Origin: Metopolophium dirhodum
Taxonomy: Eukaryota > Arthropoda > Insecta > Hemiptera > Aphididae
DNA length: 64,000 nt
Reading direction: 5' to 3'
Assembly: GCF_019925205.1 (NCBI RefSeq)
Contig: NC_083566.1
Coordinates: forward strand, 38,323,558-38,387,557
Part shown: positions 51,501 to 61,946 of the stretch, in pieces
Numbering within the stretch: the stretch's first letter is position 1
Layout of the letters: each line of letters starts with the position of its first letter
Translations under genes and position numbers: made by a program
Notes under the pieces: model-generated
What the model was told of the DNA's origin: nothing
What the model saw: only the letters and a program-made list of their open reading frames with translations
Database searches by the model: none

Positions 51501-54500
51501 TTGTGTTTATGGAGCGCCACCATTCTTCTTTAAGCTGCCTTTCCAGCAAATGAGTGGCACCATGCGATTTTATACCATATTTCACCTTTATATGTCGCCA
51601 ATAACATTCCATAGTTTGAGTTTCAGCTCCTGTTTGTGGATCAATGAAATTAATTTTATGATTTACGGTATTGTGGATATAGCCATGATCGTTTAAACAG
51701 CTGTAAGCTTTCCATTCATCTGAAAAAATGGTCGTCCCTGGCTCAATTTCTCTTTTAATAATTGGAAGCAAAGTGGCGCGGTCTCTTTTTTGAACGATAA
51801 ACAATTGATGTTCTACTATATTATCACGTCTACAACACATTCCAAAAACCCACGGCCCCTGTACGCGTACACCGTAATTTCGATTAGTTATTTCAGTATC
51901 AGTATCAGAACTGCTAGATCCTGATTCTACAATTTCTTCTCTAGGTTGACGATCTCCTAGAAGGTATTTGTAGATAGCATACAACACTAGTATTCAGTGT
52001 GTAGATAGCATACGACACCGCTACCACAAATTCTAATTTTTGGAATTTTTGAAGTAAGTATAGTTAAGGACCATATTTTTAAATACTTAGATTTTTGATA
52101 CCGTTTAAGAATTATCCTGTAATTATATAATCAGATAACTATTTTGATAATTTTAATGTATCTTAATCAAAATTTAAAAGAACTAGGATGATAGGTCCAT
52201 GATAATGGGTTTGGAAGGTTAAGGAAAATGATTATTTGAACATTTTATCTATCAATATTTTATATACTGTTAAGAGGACGCCACACCCGCATATGTTGTC
52301 TCCGTCTTACAAACGTGTCACATACCAGATTTATGCTCAGAAATTAAAGTTTTATGTCATTCGCTTAAAAATTAGAGTGAATCGATGGTAAGAACATTAT
52401 CTGTGTTTTGTTGAAAGTCTTTTACAATAATTCAGTTTTTTAGTGAGTTATGATAATTTTTAGTTAACATTTAATATACCCGCTCACTTAAAAACTGAAT
52501 TATCGTAAAAAACCTTTAACAAAACAGATCATATTCTTACCATCAAGTTTCATAATAGGTCGATTCACTCTAATTTTTAAGCTAACAGCATAAAACTTGA
52601 ATTTCTGAGCGTAAATTTGGTATGTTACACGTTTGTAAGACAGAGACAACACATGCAGGTGTGGTGTCCTTCTTAAAGTTTTTTGTATAATGAATCTAGT
52701 AAATAATAAATACTAGATCCAATATAATGTATATTTTTTATTTTTGTAAAACCATTTTTATGACTATTATTCTTAGAATAATCATTTTGATAACTCAAAA
52801 ACTACTTCTTCAAACTATGATTCAGATTTCAGATGTCGTTTATTGTTGTATAAAAATTTTCAAAAAAGGATCAGTAAAAAAGTTTGGTTCTAATTCAATA
52901 AAAAGAAGATTGTATTACCACATAGCATTCCTTAAATTTAATAAAAAATCTGAATAATTTATAATATGGTACTTAGGTATACTTAAAAAATCCCCAAAAT
53001 CATAATTATAGGAAAAATTGGTGTGAGCATGCTTGGTGAATCACTGTGTTCATCATATACATAGGTAATATAAAACTTTTTTAGGGCGAGATCGCGCATA
53101 CTAGAACAAAATGAAGCTAAAGAACGTGAACGTTATGTTTTAAAGTTTATCAAAATAATGAAAAGCTTAAGAAAGATGAATAATTTTAATTCATATTTAG
53201 CCCTTTTATCTGCTTTAGATAGTGCACCAATAAGACGTTTAGAATGGCAAAAATATATAACTGAAGGATTAAAAGAATACTGTGCTCTGATTGATAGCTC
53301 ATCAAGTTTTAGAGCTTATAGACAAGCTTTAGCTGACACAAATCCTCCTTGCATCCCTTACATGTAAGAGAATTTATAACATTTTAACATATTTATATTT
53401 AATTCTTATAATAATGGTAAAATAATCAACTAACTAACGTAAATAATTATGTCTAGACCAGTTTATTCAAGATAAAATTATTTTATTTTAAACACACCTT
53501 TTTGTGTATAACACTTCTAACCTAAAACTTCTGAACAAACCATTTTCAATAACTATGAAAATAATACTTTTGGTTTTACAATTTATTATATGAATGTATT
53601 TACAGTACAATATACTTTATTATTATCGCAACTACCAAATTCTTTCTTCAGAACTATTATTATTTATTTATTTATTTATAAAAGCTAATCGTTAGTTTTA
53701 TGATTACATTTTAAGTTTAATTTATAAGTAGTAGATATTTATGGCACACAGTAACACAGAACATATAGAAAATACAACACAATATAAACTTAATGGTAAT
53801 CTAGTGATATAGTATAGCAAACTTATAACTAATACATTTATTAAATATTAAAATCAAAATTATTATTATTTAGTTAACGGAGCATTCTATGTTCATTGTA
53901 TGTATTATGGGTTGGTACTTGAAAGAGGGAGTGATTTCTGGAGAAGAAGGAAGGGATGCGACGACTTACATTGGAGAGGTGATCAGGAGCATCTATTGTG
54001 CCACCTAGGAGCGAGGTTATGAAGTGCTCGTTAGCATCTCGTTGACGTGATGATAGGAGTGATATTTCCAATATACTAGTTAACAAGGAATAATCGTGAC
54101 TAGGATGTTCTATCTTCATTGTATGGGCAACGTAGGAAAGAAACCGGTTTTGAACACTTGAGTCTTAATTCATCTTTAGCCAAATAAGGATGCCATACTA
54201 CCACTCCATATTCCAATATTGAACATACTAATGAGAAATATAAAGTGCAGAGACGACGAGCAGAAAAAAACTGTTTGGTATTGTGCTTATTAAATCACAA
54301 GACTTTAAAAGCTTTACTTACCGTGACATTTATGTGATACTCAAAGTTCAATGATGGAATATAATGAATACCAAGATCTTTATAAAGGTAAACACGGTCA
54401 AGAGTGGTGCCAATAAAAGAATAGTTATGGTGAATAGGAGACCGCTTTCTAGAAAAAGACATAACGTGACATTTGTTTTTATTAAGGCTAACACCAATAC

Positions 54501-56923
54501 TGTGCGCCCAATTTGCAGAAATATTGAGTTCAGATTGTAGGATATGGCATTGATTAAGACTATCAATTTTAAGGAATATTTTTATGTCATCTGAAAAAAG
54601 AAGAAGTTTATGATCTACTTTATGATCTACTTAGTGACTGAGTTGACAATTAAAATAAGTAGAAGAGGACTAAGGTGAGTGGTGACCTCCTTGAGGGACA
54701 CCAAATAGTGTCACAGATAAGTCAGAGACAGCATCTTTGATTTTTACAAATTGTTTTCTGCCAATGATGTAAGTGTACAACCAAGAGAGAAGGAGATTCC
54801 CAATGCCTATAGACTTATGCACTATTATAACCATTATAAGGTAACCATGGTCAAATGTTTCAAATGCTTTTTTAAAATTTGTAAAGATGACATCAACCTG
54901 ACCTTTGTGTTTGATAACTTCTGATAAATAAGTGAAAGCAACACTACTTGTTATGGTCGACTTTTGTAGCCTAAAACCATGCTGCTCACTTATAATAACA
55001 TGATTTAAGATAAGATATCATTGACAGAAAAAGTTATATTAGAAGGAAGTTCATACGATCAGTAATCAGATGAACCAGTAATTGGAGGAAGTTGGAAAAC
55101 TGATGAATTGGACATCGAGTAGATATGAGCTTAAAACAGGTTAGCAGATTCGGTTGGGGTAGTTGAGGTAATATTTCCGAGGTGGACTGTTAAAGGAACT
55201 AAAGGTTTGTGACATCTGTTTTAGATTATTTACAAATTTCCAGAAGTAGGAGGGGAAGGATGACAGTGCTTCCTCCAAATGACTAATATGAGCAAAGTCG
55301 TCCTCTTTTCACTGGTGTTTGAATTTTGCTAAATATTCATAATAGATTAAATAGTCAGCTATTGACTTAGTTTGCTTATAAACCACAAGGGCTTTCTTTT
55401 TGTTGTAAGATTTTTGAGAGTACTGGACGTCCATTTAAGAAATTTAGAAGATGAAAACACTATTGGGAACAAACTTATTGATAGAGCTTAGAAGTGCATC
55501 ATTAAAGACAATAGCAGAATCATCAACTGTATAAAGTGAAAAAGTGTTTTCTCAATCAAAAGATCCCAAATAAAGGTTCATAGATTCATAATCAGCAGAT
55601 TTAAAATCACAATGTTTGTATGTTTGTTATGAAGAGTTATGGGAGAGATGGATTAGGAAACATATGAACTCTGAAGGATGGTAGGGATCAGGAAAGACGA
55701 TTGGAGTGTTGGGAGTTTTGACAAAATATGAATCAATACTAGAAAAGACAAGGTTAAAAGTACATCCACAGGTTTAGGCTCTTGATTGAGCTGGTAAAAA
55801 TTTAAGTATGAAAAGGAATCAACAAGATGGGTAGAAGTGTTAGACATACTGCCAGATGCTGATAGACCTAGGTTGCCTTTAGACCATTTAATAAGAGGTA
55901 GATTAAAATCACCACAGAGAAGGATCAAAGATAAATTTGTTTTATTTTTTGAACATGTCCATATTAAGAGAAAGTAATACCTTCTATAATTTTAAAAATA
56001 CGCATACTTCAAAATTAAAAAAAAAAAATAGTCTAGTTTTATTCTCTCCTTCAAATTTGATGATAAGACAATATTCATTATAATAATTAAAATAATAGAT
56101 TCTGTTTGTAACATTTACTATGTTATGCTTTAGTAATATCTATTCTAATTATACAAGTATGTAAAATTAATCATTTTGATTGTTAGTGCAAAAATAGTGT
56201 CCGGCTTATAGCATTGGATACCTCTTAGTGACTGTTTTAATGCAACCATTTTATTATACAGTGTTTTTTTTATGTATTACTTAAAAATTGAAAATAAAAT
56301 TATTGTTGTTTACAATAATATACACAGGCATTAATTTTATGATAATTTAAGTTAACTTCATTACATGTGACTATGATAAACCATAGTTTGTATACTACTG
56401 GTATCTGGCTTACAGAAATAAAATAAACAAAGAAAATATTATCTTGTATATTTTGTATTAACACTAAAGGAATAATGAATTTCTGTTAGTTGTCCAACTT
56501 CCATTAACATAATTATAAGAGCATTGTAATACTTAAAAATGGATATATTGTTTTATTTATAATTAAGAATACATCAACATTTAATAAACTTTTTTATTTC
56601 AGAGGATTAGTATTACAAGATTTAACATTTGTACACATTGGTAACAATGATTATATATCAGACAATATAATAAATTTTTCCAAAAGATGGCAACAGTTTA
56701 ATATTGTTGAAAATATGAAGAGATTTAAAAAAGGGTATAAATATGTTATTATATATTGGATTAATGAATACTTATTCCAAAATATTTTTATAGATGCTAC
56801 AATTTCAAGAAACATGATCATATCATTGCATTCTTTAACAATTTTGATGAGTTTCTATGTGAAGAAGCCATGTGGCAAATCAGTGAAAGCATTAAGCCAA
56901 GAGGAAGTAAAAAAACTACTTAA
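36546..56923 (+). CDS. C3G: C3G / RAPGEF1, Rap1 guanine nucleotide exchange factor
   Basis: Exons: 36546-36600, 41758-42008, 42548-42835, 42942-43162, 44063-44280, 44351-44461, 44985-45124, 45207-45420, 48226-48406, 48478-48624, 48933-49114, 50618-50792, 50855-51217, 53085-53363, 56603-56734, 56794-56923. Splice sites are GT-AG and phases join throughout; about 1028 aa (human RAPGEF1 1077). The middle carries Crk-SH3 binding motifs (PPPLPPKRR, PPPVPEKKR, PPPLPLKKK, PPALPPKRG). A Ras exchanger motif follows (EAFLTTYRTFISPLELIQKL), then the CDC25 catalytic domain (EIPEVLIWVKEQNEE, NNFNSYLALLSALDSAPIRR, LQDLTFVHIG, FSKRWQQFNI). Recruited by Crk, C3G activates Rap1 in adhesion and muscle integrity. 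The first exon is the least certain part: its ATG follows an in-frame TGA, its donor gtaagt is perfect and its phase fits exon 2, but no homology supports 18 residues. The exon 2 acceptor could also be three bases later. Confidence 0.92.
36601..41757 (+). other. Large first intron of C3G, repeat fragments only
   Basis: If the first exon is right, this is a 5.2 kb intron. It holds a palindromic repeat at 37146-37250, a fragment at about 38797 beginning aaaaggacgctacacccgca that resembles the ends of the 52271-52676 foldback element, a similar piece near 40270, and higher-GC debris at 39270-39560 and 39840-39990. No coding exon is recognised, but an alternative C3G promoter could lie close to exon 2. 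Confidence 0.4.
37146..37250. repeat. Palindromic repeat around TTTAAAG
   Basis: The left arm ataagtatttaaagttttta...gcggagtgga pairs with the right arm ccactattccgcttgtctaa followed by actttaaatactta. The same type of core (ggttatatgtatttaaagtt and aactttaaatatacatataa) sits at the centre of the long inverted repeat at 49281-49904. Confidence 0.6.
42049..42479. mobile_element. 431-bp foldback element filling C3G intron 2
   Basis: The ends ttaaggggatttcac and ggaatccccttaa are inverted, and the arms continue for roughly 190 bp (tgtctttgtctaacaca against gtgtgttagacaaaaaca; accaattgatttaatgaag against cttcattagatcaattggt). The TTA at each end may be a PIF/Harbinger-type target duplication or part of the repeat. 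It occupies most of the intron 42009-42547. Confidence 0.75.
43183..44005 (-). mobile_element. 823-bp hAT element remnant with perfect 8-bp target duplication
   Basis: The ends are tagtgatgggcaaaagtgac and cgtttctgcccatcacta. TTTGTGAT stands on both sides (43175-43182 and 44006-44013). Subterminal regions are packed with short ACTAATTATTCGACTA-type repeats. On the minus strand, 43480-43662 encodes the end of a hAT transposase (VPSERIFSKAGEIMSAKRNR, then NLDMLIFLNKN), the C-terminal dimerisation segment. The rest of the transposase is gone. It lies in a C3G intron in antisense orientation. Confidence 0.9.
43480..43662 (-). pseudogene. hAT transposase C-terminal fragment
   Basis: About 60 codons correspond to the hAT family C-terminal dimerisation domain: the residues ATSVPSERIFSKAGEIMSAK are typical, and the 'RNRTHPKNLDMLIFL' part follows. 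The catalytic DDE region and BED finger are absent, so it cannot act as a transposase. It is the internal remnant of the element at 43183-44005. Confidence 0.85.
46002..46477. mobile_element. 476-bp pogo/Tc1-like MITE with TA duplication
   Basis: The element starts cagtttactcccgattatcc and ends ggataatcgagagtaaactg, inverted repeats of about 23 bp with few mismatches. It is flanked by TA on both sides. Near the left end, a second copy of the terminus (tccacggataaacgaatt, gcggataatctgc) is visible. There is no coding frame. It lies in the C3G intron 45421-48225. Confidence 0.75.
47210..47867. mobile_element. Candidate 658-bp MITE
   Basis: The left end tagagcccggaacttaatga and the right end gcatcaagttctggacccta are imperfect inverted repeats. 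The flanks TTTATAAC and TTTATTAT agree at six of eight positions, which could be a decayed target duplication. The interior has repeated 'aaaaatgc' strings and no coding frame. Confidence 0.5.
48037..48060 (+). other. Candidate 24-base C3G microexon
   Basis: A strong acceptor (ttctttttctttag) precedes 24 bases, and a donor gtaagatg follows. Entering and leaving in phase 1, it would add eight residues (around FHSVAYS) between the exons ending at 45420 and starting at 48226 without changing frame. It is visible only as splice signals and frame. Confidence 0.5.
49281..49904. repeat. Long inverted repeat in a C3G intron
   Basis: The left arm begins ggttttttctaccgatggaa and the right arm ends ttccatcggtagaaaagacc. 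Arms of about 270 bp pair over most of their length (for example ttacaaccattgtagaaaac against gttttctacaatggttgtaa). They surround a loop of about 65 bases (49546-49612). No target duplication or coding frame is seen. Transcribed within C3G pre-mRNA it would form a very long hairpin. Confidence 0.8.
51358..52025 (-). mobile_element. 668-bp Merlin-type DNA transposon with 8-bp target duplication
   Basis: The ends ggtagcggtgtcgtatgcta and tagcatacgacaccgctacc are perfect inverted repeats over at least 25 bp. ACAAATTC flanks both sides (51350-51357 and 52026-52033), matching the 8-9 bp duplications known for Merlin. A second copy of the terminal motif lies inside each end (51425-51446 and 51968-51989). 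It encodes a shortened ISXO2-like transposase on the minus strand. Confidence 0.92.
51448..51987 (-). pseudogene. Truncated ISXO2-like (Merlin) transposase
   Basis: This open frame of 179 codons is uninterrupted. It shows the middle and end of an ISXO2-like DDE domain: GPWVFGMCCR, then IFSDEWKAYSCL with the second acidic residue, then TMECYWRHIKVKYG near the third catalytic position. The upstream part that would hold the first catalytic Asp/Glu (usually within EIDE or similar) is missing, replaced by a serine-rich stretch after a start made from terminal-repeat sequence. It is therefore probably inactive. Its open frame suggests a recent insertion. Confidence 0.85.
52271..52676. mobile_element. 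406-bp foldback MITE
   Basis: The ends taagaggacgccacacccgc and aggtgtggtgtccttctta pair, and the arms continue inward for about 190 bp (gtctccgtcttacaaacgtg against cacgtttgtaagacagagac; agagtgaatcgatgg against the matching gtcgattcactct). Related ends appear at 38797 and 40270, so this is a family. No coding frame is present. Confidence 0.75.
53656..55985 (-). mobile_element. Decayed non-LTR retrotransposon in a C3G intron
   Basis: On the minus strand, near 55928, ILLCGDFNLPLIKW is the catalytic core motif of the apurinic-like endonuclease. Near 54700, a frame reads GVPQGG, the reverse transcriptase motif. Near 54880, FKKAFETFDHG is a mutated 'DFKKAFDTVDH'. Near 54220, YFSLVCSILEYGVVVWHPY is the typical C-terminal segment. 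Frameshifts and stops break the frame repeatedly. The 3' end is a short AAAT-type tail (TTTA units near 53664-53682 on the plus strand). It is antisense to C3G and cannot be functional. Confidence 0.85.
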
Positions 56924-58031
56924 AAGTAGTTAAAAAAAAAAGATTTTAAATTACATAGCAATTTATATTTAAAGCAGTCATGAGAACATTTTTGGTTGTA
57001 CAATGATTTTATGTGTTTTTCCAAATGAAAACATAATTTTCTGGGGCAGTAAGTTTCATATAGCCTCTTAAAATCTCAAATACTTATTGAAAAATGATAC
57101 AGATAGTACCTTATAAAATTATATTTTGTAAATGTTCAGTAGTTTCCGATTAACTTACCAAAAAATGATTAATACTTTAGAGCTCCAACTTTTTCACAAA
57201 AGGCACACTATTCAAACAAAATGCATGTTATAATGTACAACAATTAACAACAATCGCAATATTAAGTAAATTATTCGCAATAACTTTAATTTTCACAGTA
57301 CATTTATGATTTAAGTTGAATTTTTAATTAAATTTGTTCATTAATATAAATATTTTAAATTTTAATGCAAGGTTAACTCAACTGTTTTCCAATTTTTTAT
57401 TTGTTACTCACAATTTTTATGAGCACTTCAAATTTGAAAAATAACATAACACTATACTTCACTGTGCACCACTTTGAACATTGCTATCATATTTGGAAAA
57501 ATAACAACATGTACCTCGCGTCATAGTGTATGTAATGAAACAAACTTGTGCATTCAATTTGCTTTTAAAATTATATATTTAGTAAATTTGAAATATCTTA
57601 TTCTTTTTTGGTACCTAATATATAAATGTATTATCATTAAAATTAGATCAAATTTTAAAACTAACAATTAACAAGGTCTTGAGTAAAATAGATTTTAGTA
57701 AATATCTAGTCATTTTTCTAAAAAACATTATTTTATTAAGCTATGTTTTCTAGTTGAAATTTTATACATGATTATTTTTTAACTATTAATATTATTATTA
57801 AATAGTCTTCTTTTTTATTTATATGTAGTAAAGTTAATTTATTTTTTTTATTTTTTTTCGGAAATATTGAATAAATTATTACTATGAGTATTACTAAATT
57901 CACTCAATTTATTTCCAACATAGAACTATCATTTGTATTTGCAATTGACATATTTTTTTTATTAATCAAGTTATTATTTCTGATTTGTAAATTATTTATA
58001 AAATTAATTGTTGAATACAATCTAGAAGACC

Positions 58032-58143
58032 CAGGGGTCTTCAATCTTTTACATATAGCGGGCTGCATGTGTAATAAAAACATGTATTAGTTTATACATG
58101 CTATGCTTAAAAAGTGTTTGTTGGCCTCAAATAAAGACCCCTG
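58032..58143. mobile_element. Candidate 112-bp mini element with CAGGGGTC ends
   Basis: The left end caggggtcttcaatc and the right end ataaagacccctg are inverted. ATCTAGA occurs just outside both ends, but on the left side five bases separate it from the terminus, so it is not a clean target duplication. Confidence 0.45.
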
Positions 58144-60474
58144 ATCTAGACTATATGTTAATCACTGATTAAACCGACCATACTATTATAAACATTTTAA
58201 AGTTTTAAAAATATTTTATATTCATCTTTACAAACAAAGAATGAATCATACTTATTATTACTTGTTACCAGGGACCTAAAAATGTAAACAATTATAATCT
58301 TATGTAACAAATGTTATGTATTTACATATATACATTATGTTCTGGAATAAAATACATTTGAACATTATAAATTAATTATGTTCTGTAACAAATTTTCAAC
58401 AATATTTTTAAACATTACTCTAAAACAATGATTCTATAACGTTATGAATTTTTCTGAAATATATTGAATGAATGTTATACATAATATATGTTATATGTCA
58501 TAAAAAAGTTTGTCATGTCATAAAAACGATATTTAACAAATCCAAAGCATTCTGAACTAATAATTTTATTATTTTTGGAATCCTTACTTATTACAACTTA
58601 ATGAACCAAATATTATATTTGAAAGGTATAACCATTGGTGTTTTTGATTGATATAACAATATAATTGAATCAATAAATAATAATATTATATTAATTAAAC
58701 TAAAATTATATAGTGGCTTGAATTCAATCAGTGTGTAATATATTATGTAGTATAAATCATATATTATATTTATAAAAAAATTAGTTAAAAATAAAACCAA
58801 ATAATGTCAATATTGTTGAGGATAGACAATTTATTAACAATATATAATATTTACTTGATGAAAATATAATAGCATTGAACAATTTTAGTTCCTATTTATT
58901 TTATTTTTTATTTTTTTAATAAAATGACTATTTATTATGTATAATACTTAAATACAATTAAATATAATATACTATGTGTTTAAAAATCTGATTTATACTA
59001 ACATTTATTGTACAAAAATTGTAAACCAACAAAACCGCTATAGACATAATAAACCAAAAGAAGATGATGGAATAATTGTCTCATGTAAATGTATAATAAA
59101 CAATTAAAATAGAGTAAAATCTTTTGAAAACAATTTGTCCATACTTCATAGTATAAAATGTATTCAATTAATAAATTATAGCAAAAAATATGTTAGTCAG
59201 AATATGTAACATTTTAAATTATATTTGTAAAACTATGAATAGCATTAATTAAAATATGTATATGTTAGAAATAAAATACTAATATATTCACCATTAGTAT
59301 ACTATAAAGATAAAGATGATTTATTTATGGTGACATTGTTGTATATTTATGTATTCTTTTAATGCATTTGGGTTATAATATAATTATAAGAAAATGTGTT
59401 ATTTTCTAAAAGTGATCATACATTTTTATTTGTTTTATAAGTTTTGCTAAATTGCTTTTAGTATTAATTTCTGAATTTTTGAACAATAAACATTTGTCAA
59501 AACAACTACATGTAGAAACATTGCTCTGCATCACCTTACGCCCCCTTATTAGTTATTCAAAATGGCATATCTTATACTTTAATATATTGTCACAAATTTG
59601 TATTGTTTGTTATTGATCATATCATTAAAATAAGACAAATTAATAAATTTTACATAATTATTAATTAATTGTTCACTCATGTCATCTATTTATTCAATTA
59701 TTAAATTGAAATATTTATTAATGATGTGATCTACATTGCTACTAGAAAAATGTTAGTTTTAAATAAATTTTTATGTAACCCAAATGTAGGATTATTGAAT
59801 TTAACTTGTTTCAATATTACTGTAAAAAATATGTACAATCTACATTTGGAATAGAAATACACCATTAGTCATCACATTTATTATATTATATATCAAATGT
59901 ATGATTATATTATATAATAGTGAAAAATGTATTTAACTTCATTTATTTGACCGGCCTTTACATAATTTATGTAGCAGTATTAATATGACTTAACATTTGA
60001 AATGCAATTTTTTTATGATGTAGTTAAATATACAAAAATAAATCAATAACATGTATATTTTTTATTCCTTGTTAAAATAAATTGTATATATTATGTTTGT
60101 AACTTGTTAAAAAAAAAAAGTGTTATAGGTATACAATATTTATTTATTCTAGAATATTTAGTTGAAGCCATTTGTTTATACAAGCTCAAAAAGAGAACAT
60201 TTTTGTTTTTGACGTACCTAACGACATTTAAAATGATATTCCTGACTTTGTAGTTGATCAATATACAAAATAAACAATTCTGTTATAAAAATATCTAATT
60301 TTGAATCCGTTTATTCTAAACTTACAATTCAAATTTTTTTTCAAAAAGGTGACAATGTTAATTTGTAAGATTTTAAAAAAGTGATTTTATAAGTACTTTG
60401 TTACAGAATTATTTAAGTATAAAAAATTCAAAAACCTTTCTAATGAGCGCCTTTATGAAAATTGAGTCTATATA

Positions 60475-60727
60475 CAGTATAACCTCAATAATCCTGACTA
60501 ATTGGGGCTCTAGGTTGTCTGAATTAAACAAAATAATCAAAATACGTGTATGTATTATGTAATTAACAATTGGATACTGTGAATGATAATTTGTAGAAAT
60601 AATTGCGATCACATGCATATAATATGGGAAATTCGTTGGATTCCTTTTCATGTTTATTTTAGTCTGCAGCTCAAAATACGCGTTTACATTTTATTAAACG
60701 ACTGTTCGGATTAATGAGGTTATACTG
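60475..60727. mobile_element. 253-bp pogo-like MITE
   Basis: It starts cagtataacctcaataatcc and ends ggattaatgaggttatactg, inverted repeats of about 20 bp with few mismatches. TA precedes the left end, but the right flank is CA, so one TA is lost. The overlapping 80-codon minus-strand frame is not a gene. Confidence 0.7.
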
Positions 60728-61853
60728 CAGTTTAAAGAAATCATTTTTTGATTTTTCAATTGTTTTTCTAATAAAATTAAAAATACAGATAGGTATACTG
60801 TATACGATAACTAAAAGAAGTGTCAGAAAGTAGTTAACAATTTATTTTTTAGTATATTGTATATTTGACTGTTTTAACTTTGTATGCACAACACAACTTT
60901 ATTTTATTTTGAATAAAATACTTGGAGTGGTTAAATTAAGTCAAGTAATTTTCATGTATCAACTTGTATTCTAAATTTAGAATGGACTAAATAAGAACTC
61001 ATAACAAATTTAAATGGCAAGTATAAACCTTTTTTTTTTAATGTACTTAATTTTTTCTTAATTTCTTAACACCTTGTTTCAATCAAAATTTATTGATATA
61101 GCTTAAATTATTACCTATTAAAGGAAATAATAAGTAGTACAAATTCTGCCTGTGTATAAAATACAGAAAAAAACCCAATTTGAAATCGCTTTATTACAAA
61201 TTTAGTATACAAGAAGTTGATTATACAAAATTATTTGAAAAAATTCAACCAATCCAAAATGGTATTCAAAATGGATCTCCTTTGAAAAATTAAGTTGTGC
61301 TACACATGCATATCATGGGAAAAAATCATGAAAATAAAAAAAAATATATATATATATATTAATATAATAACTTATAAAATGTTTATATTTTGTTGTCATA
61401 TTTTATTCTTTCGATTTGCTAACCATCTCGCCAAATATCCTCTGGTACTCGTAATTATATCATGAAACTAATAAATAATAGGAAATATTATAAAAAAAAC
61501 AATTATAAAACATTATAACAAAATTAATTAAATTAAATTTTTAAAATTAATTTTTGTTGAATTTTACATCGTTTATATGAAAAGGTTGGTTAATAAAAAA
61601 AAAAAAAAATAGTATCTATAAGGCTGTATATTTATATACATATAGATACAAATTTATTAATCATCTTTAAATAGACACACAGAAACCAAATAGTTTTTAT
61701 ATATTTTAAGTATTCAATTATTGGATTATTAATCTAAATTTGAAATTAGAAAATTAACACCTATGTCTATATGTGATTTTGCCTTAGTGCTTCCTATACA
61801 ACTCACTTAAAATAAAATCAATTCATGTTTATTAATAAACATGTATTTATATT

Positions 61854-61859
61854 TTATTT
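61854..61859 (-). terminator. Likely SPRTN polyadenylation signal
   Basis: TTTATT on the plus strand is AATAAA on the minus strand, about 90 bases downstream of the SPRTN stop codon. It is one of the nearest canonical signals. The choice is inferred from position only. Confidence 0.5.
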
Positions 61860-61946
61860 TAGATACAATGAAGATAAAAAAAAAAAAAAAAACATCATGA
61901 TGTAATATATTAATTATTGAGTATATAAAATAATGTATTATGATTA

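Larger units (their letters stand above)
51293..53047. mobile_element. Outer inverted-repeat element containing nested insertions
   Basis: The left end acagggtgattcaccaagca and the right end atgcttggtgaatcactgt are inverted copies of each other. Between them lie the Merlin-type element (51358-52025) and the foldback element (52271-52676). Without these two, the outer element would be about 670 bp. No target duplication was identified, so the outermost bases are approximate. It lies in the C3G intron 51218-53084. Confidence 0.65.
56924..61946. other. Convergent 5 kb stretch between C3G and SPRTN
   Basis: It contains the 3' untranslated region of C3G and that of SPRTN. AATAAA strings after C3G occur at several places (for example near 57869 and 58346), so its poly-A site is undecided. 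Apart from two small MITEs (58032-58143 and 60475-60727) the DNA is very AT-rich with no recognised exon or RNA gene. Confidence 0.45.
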
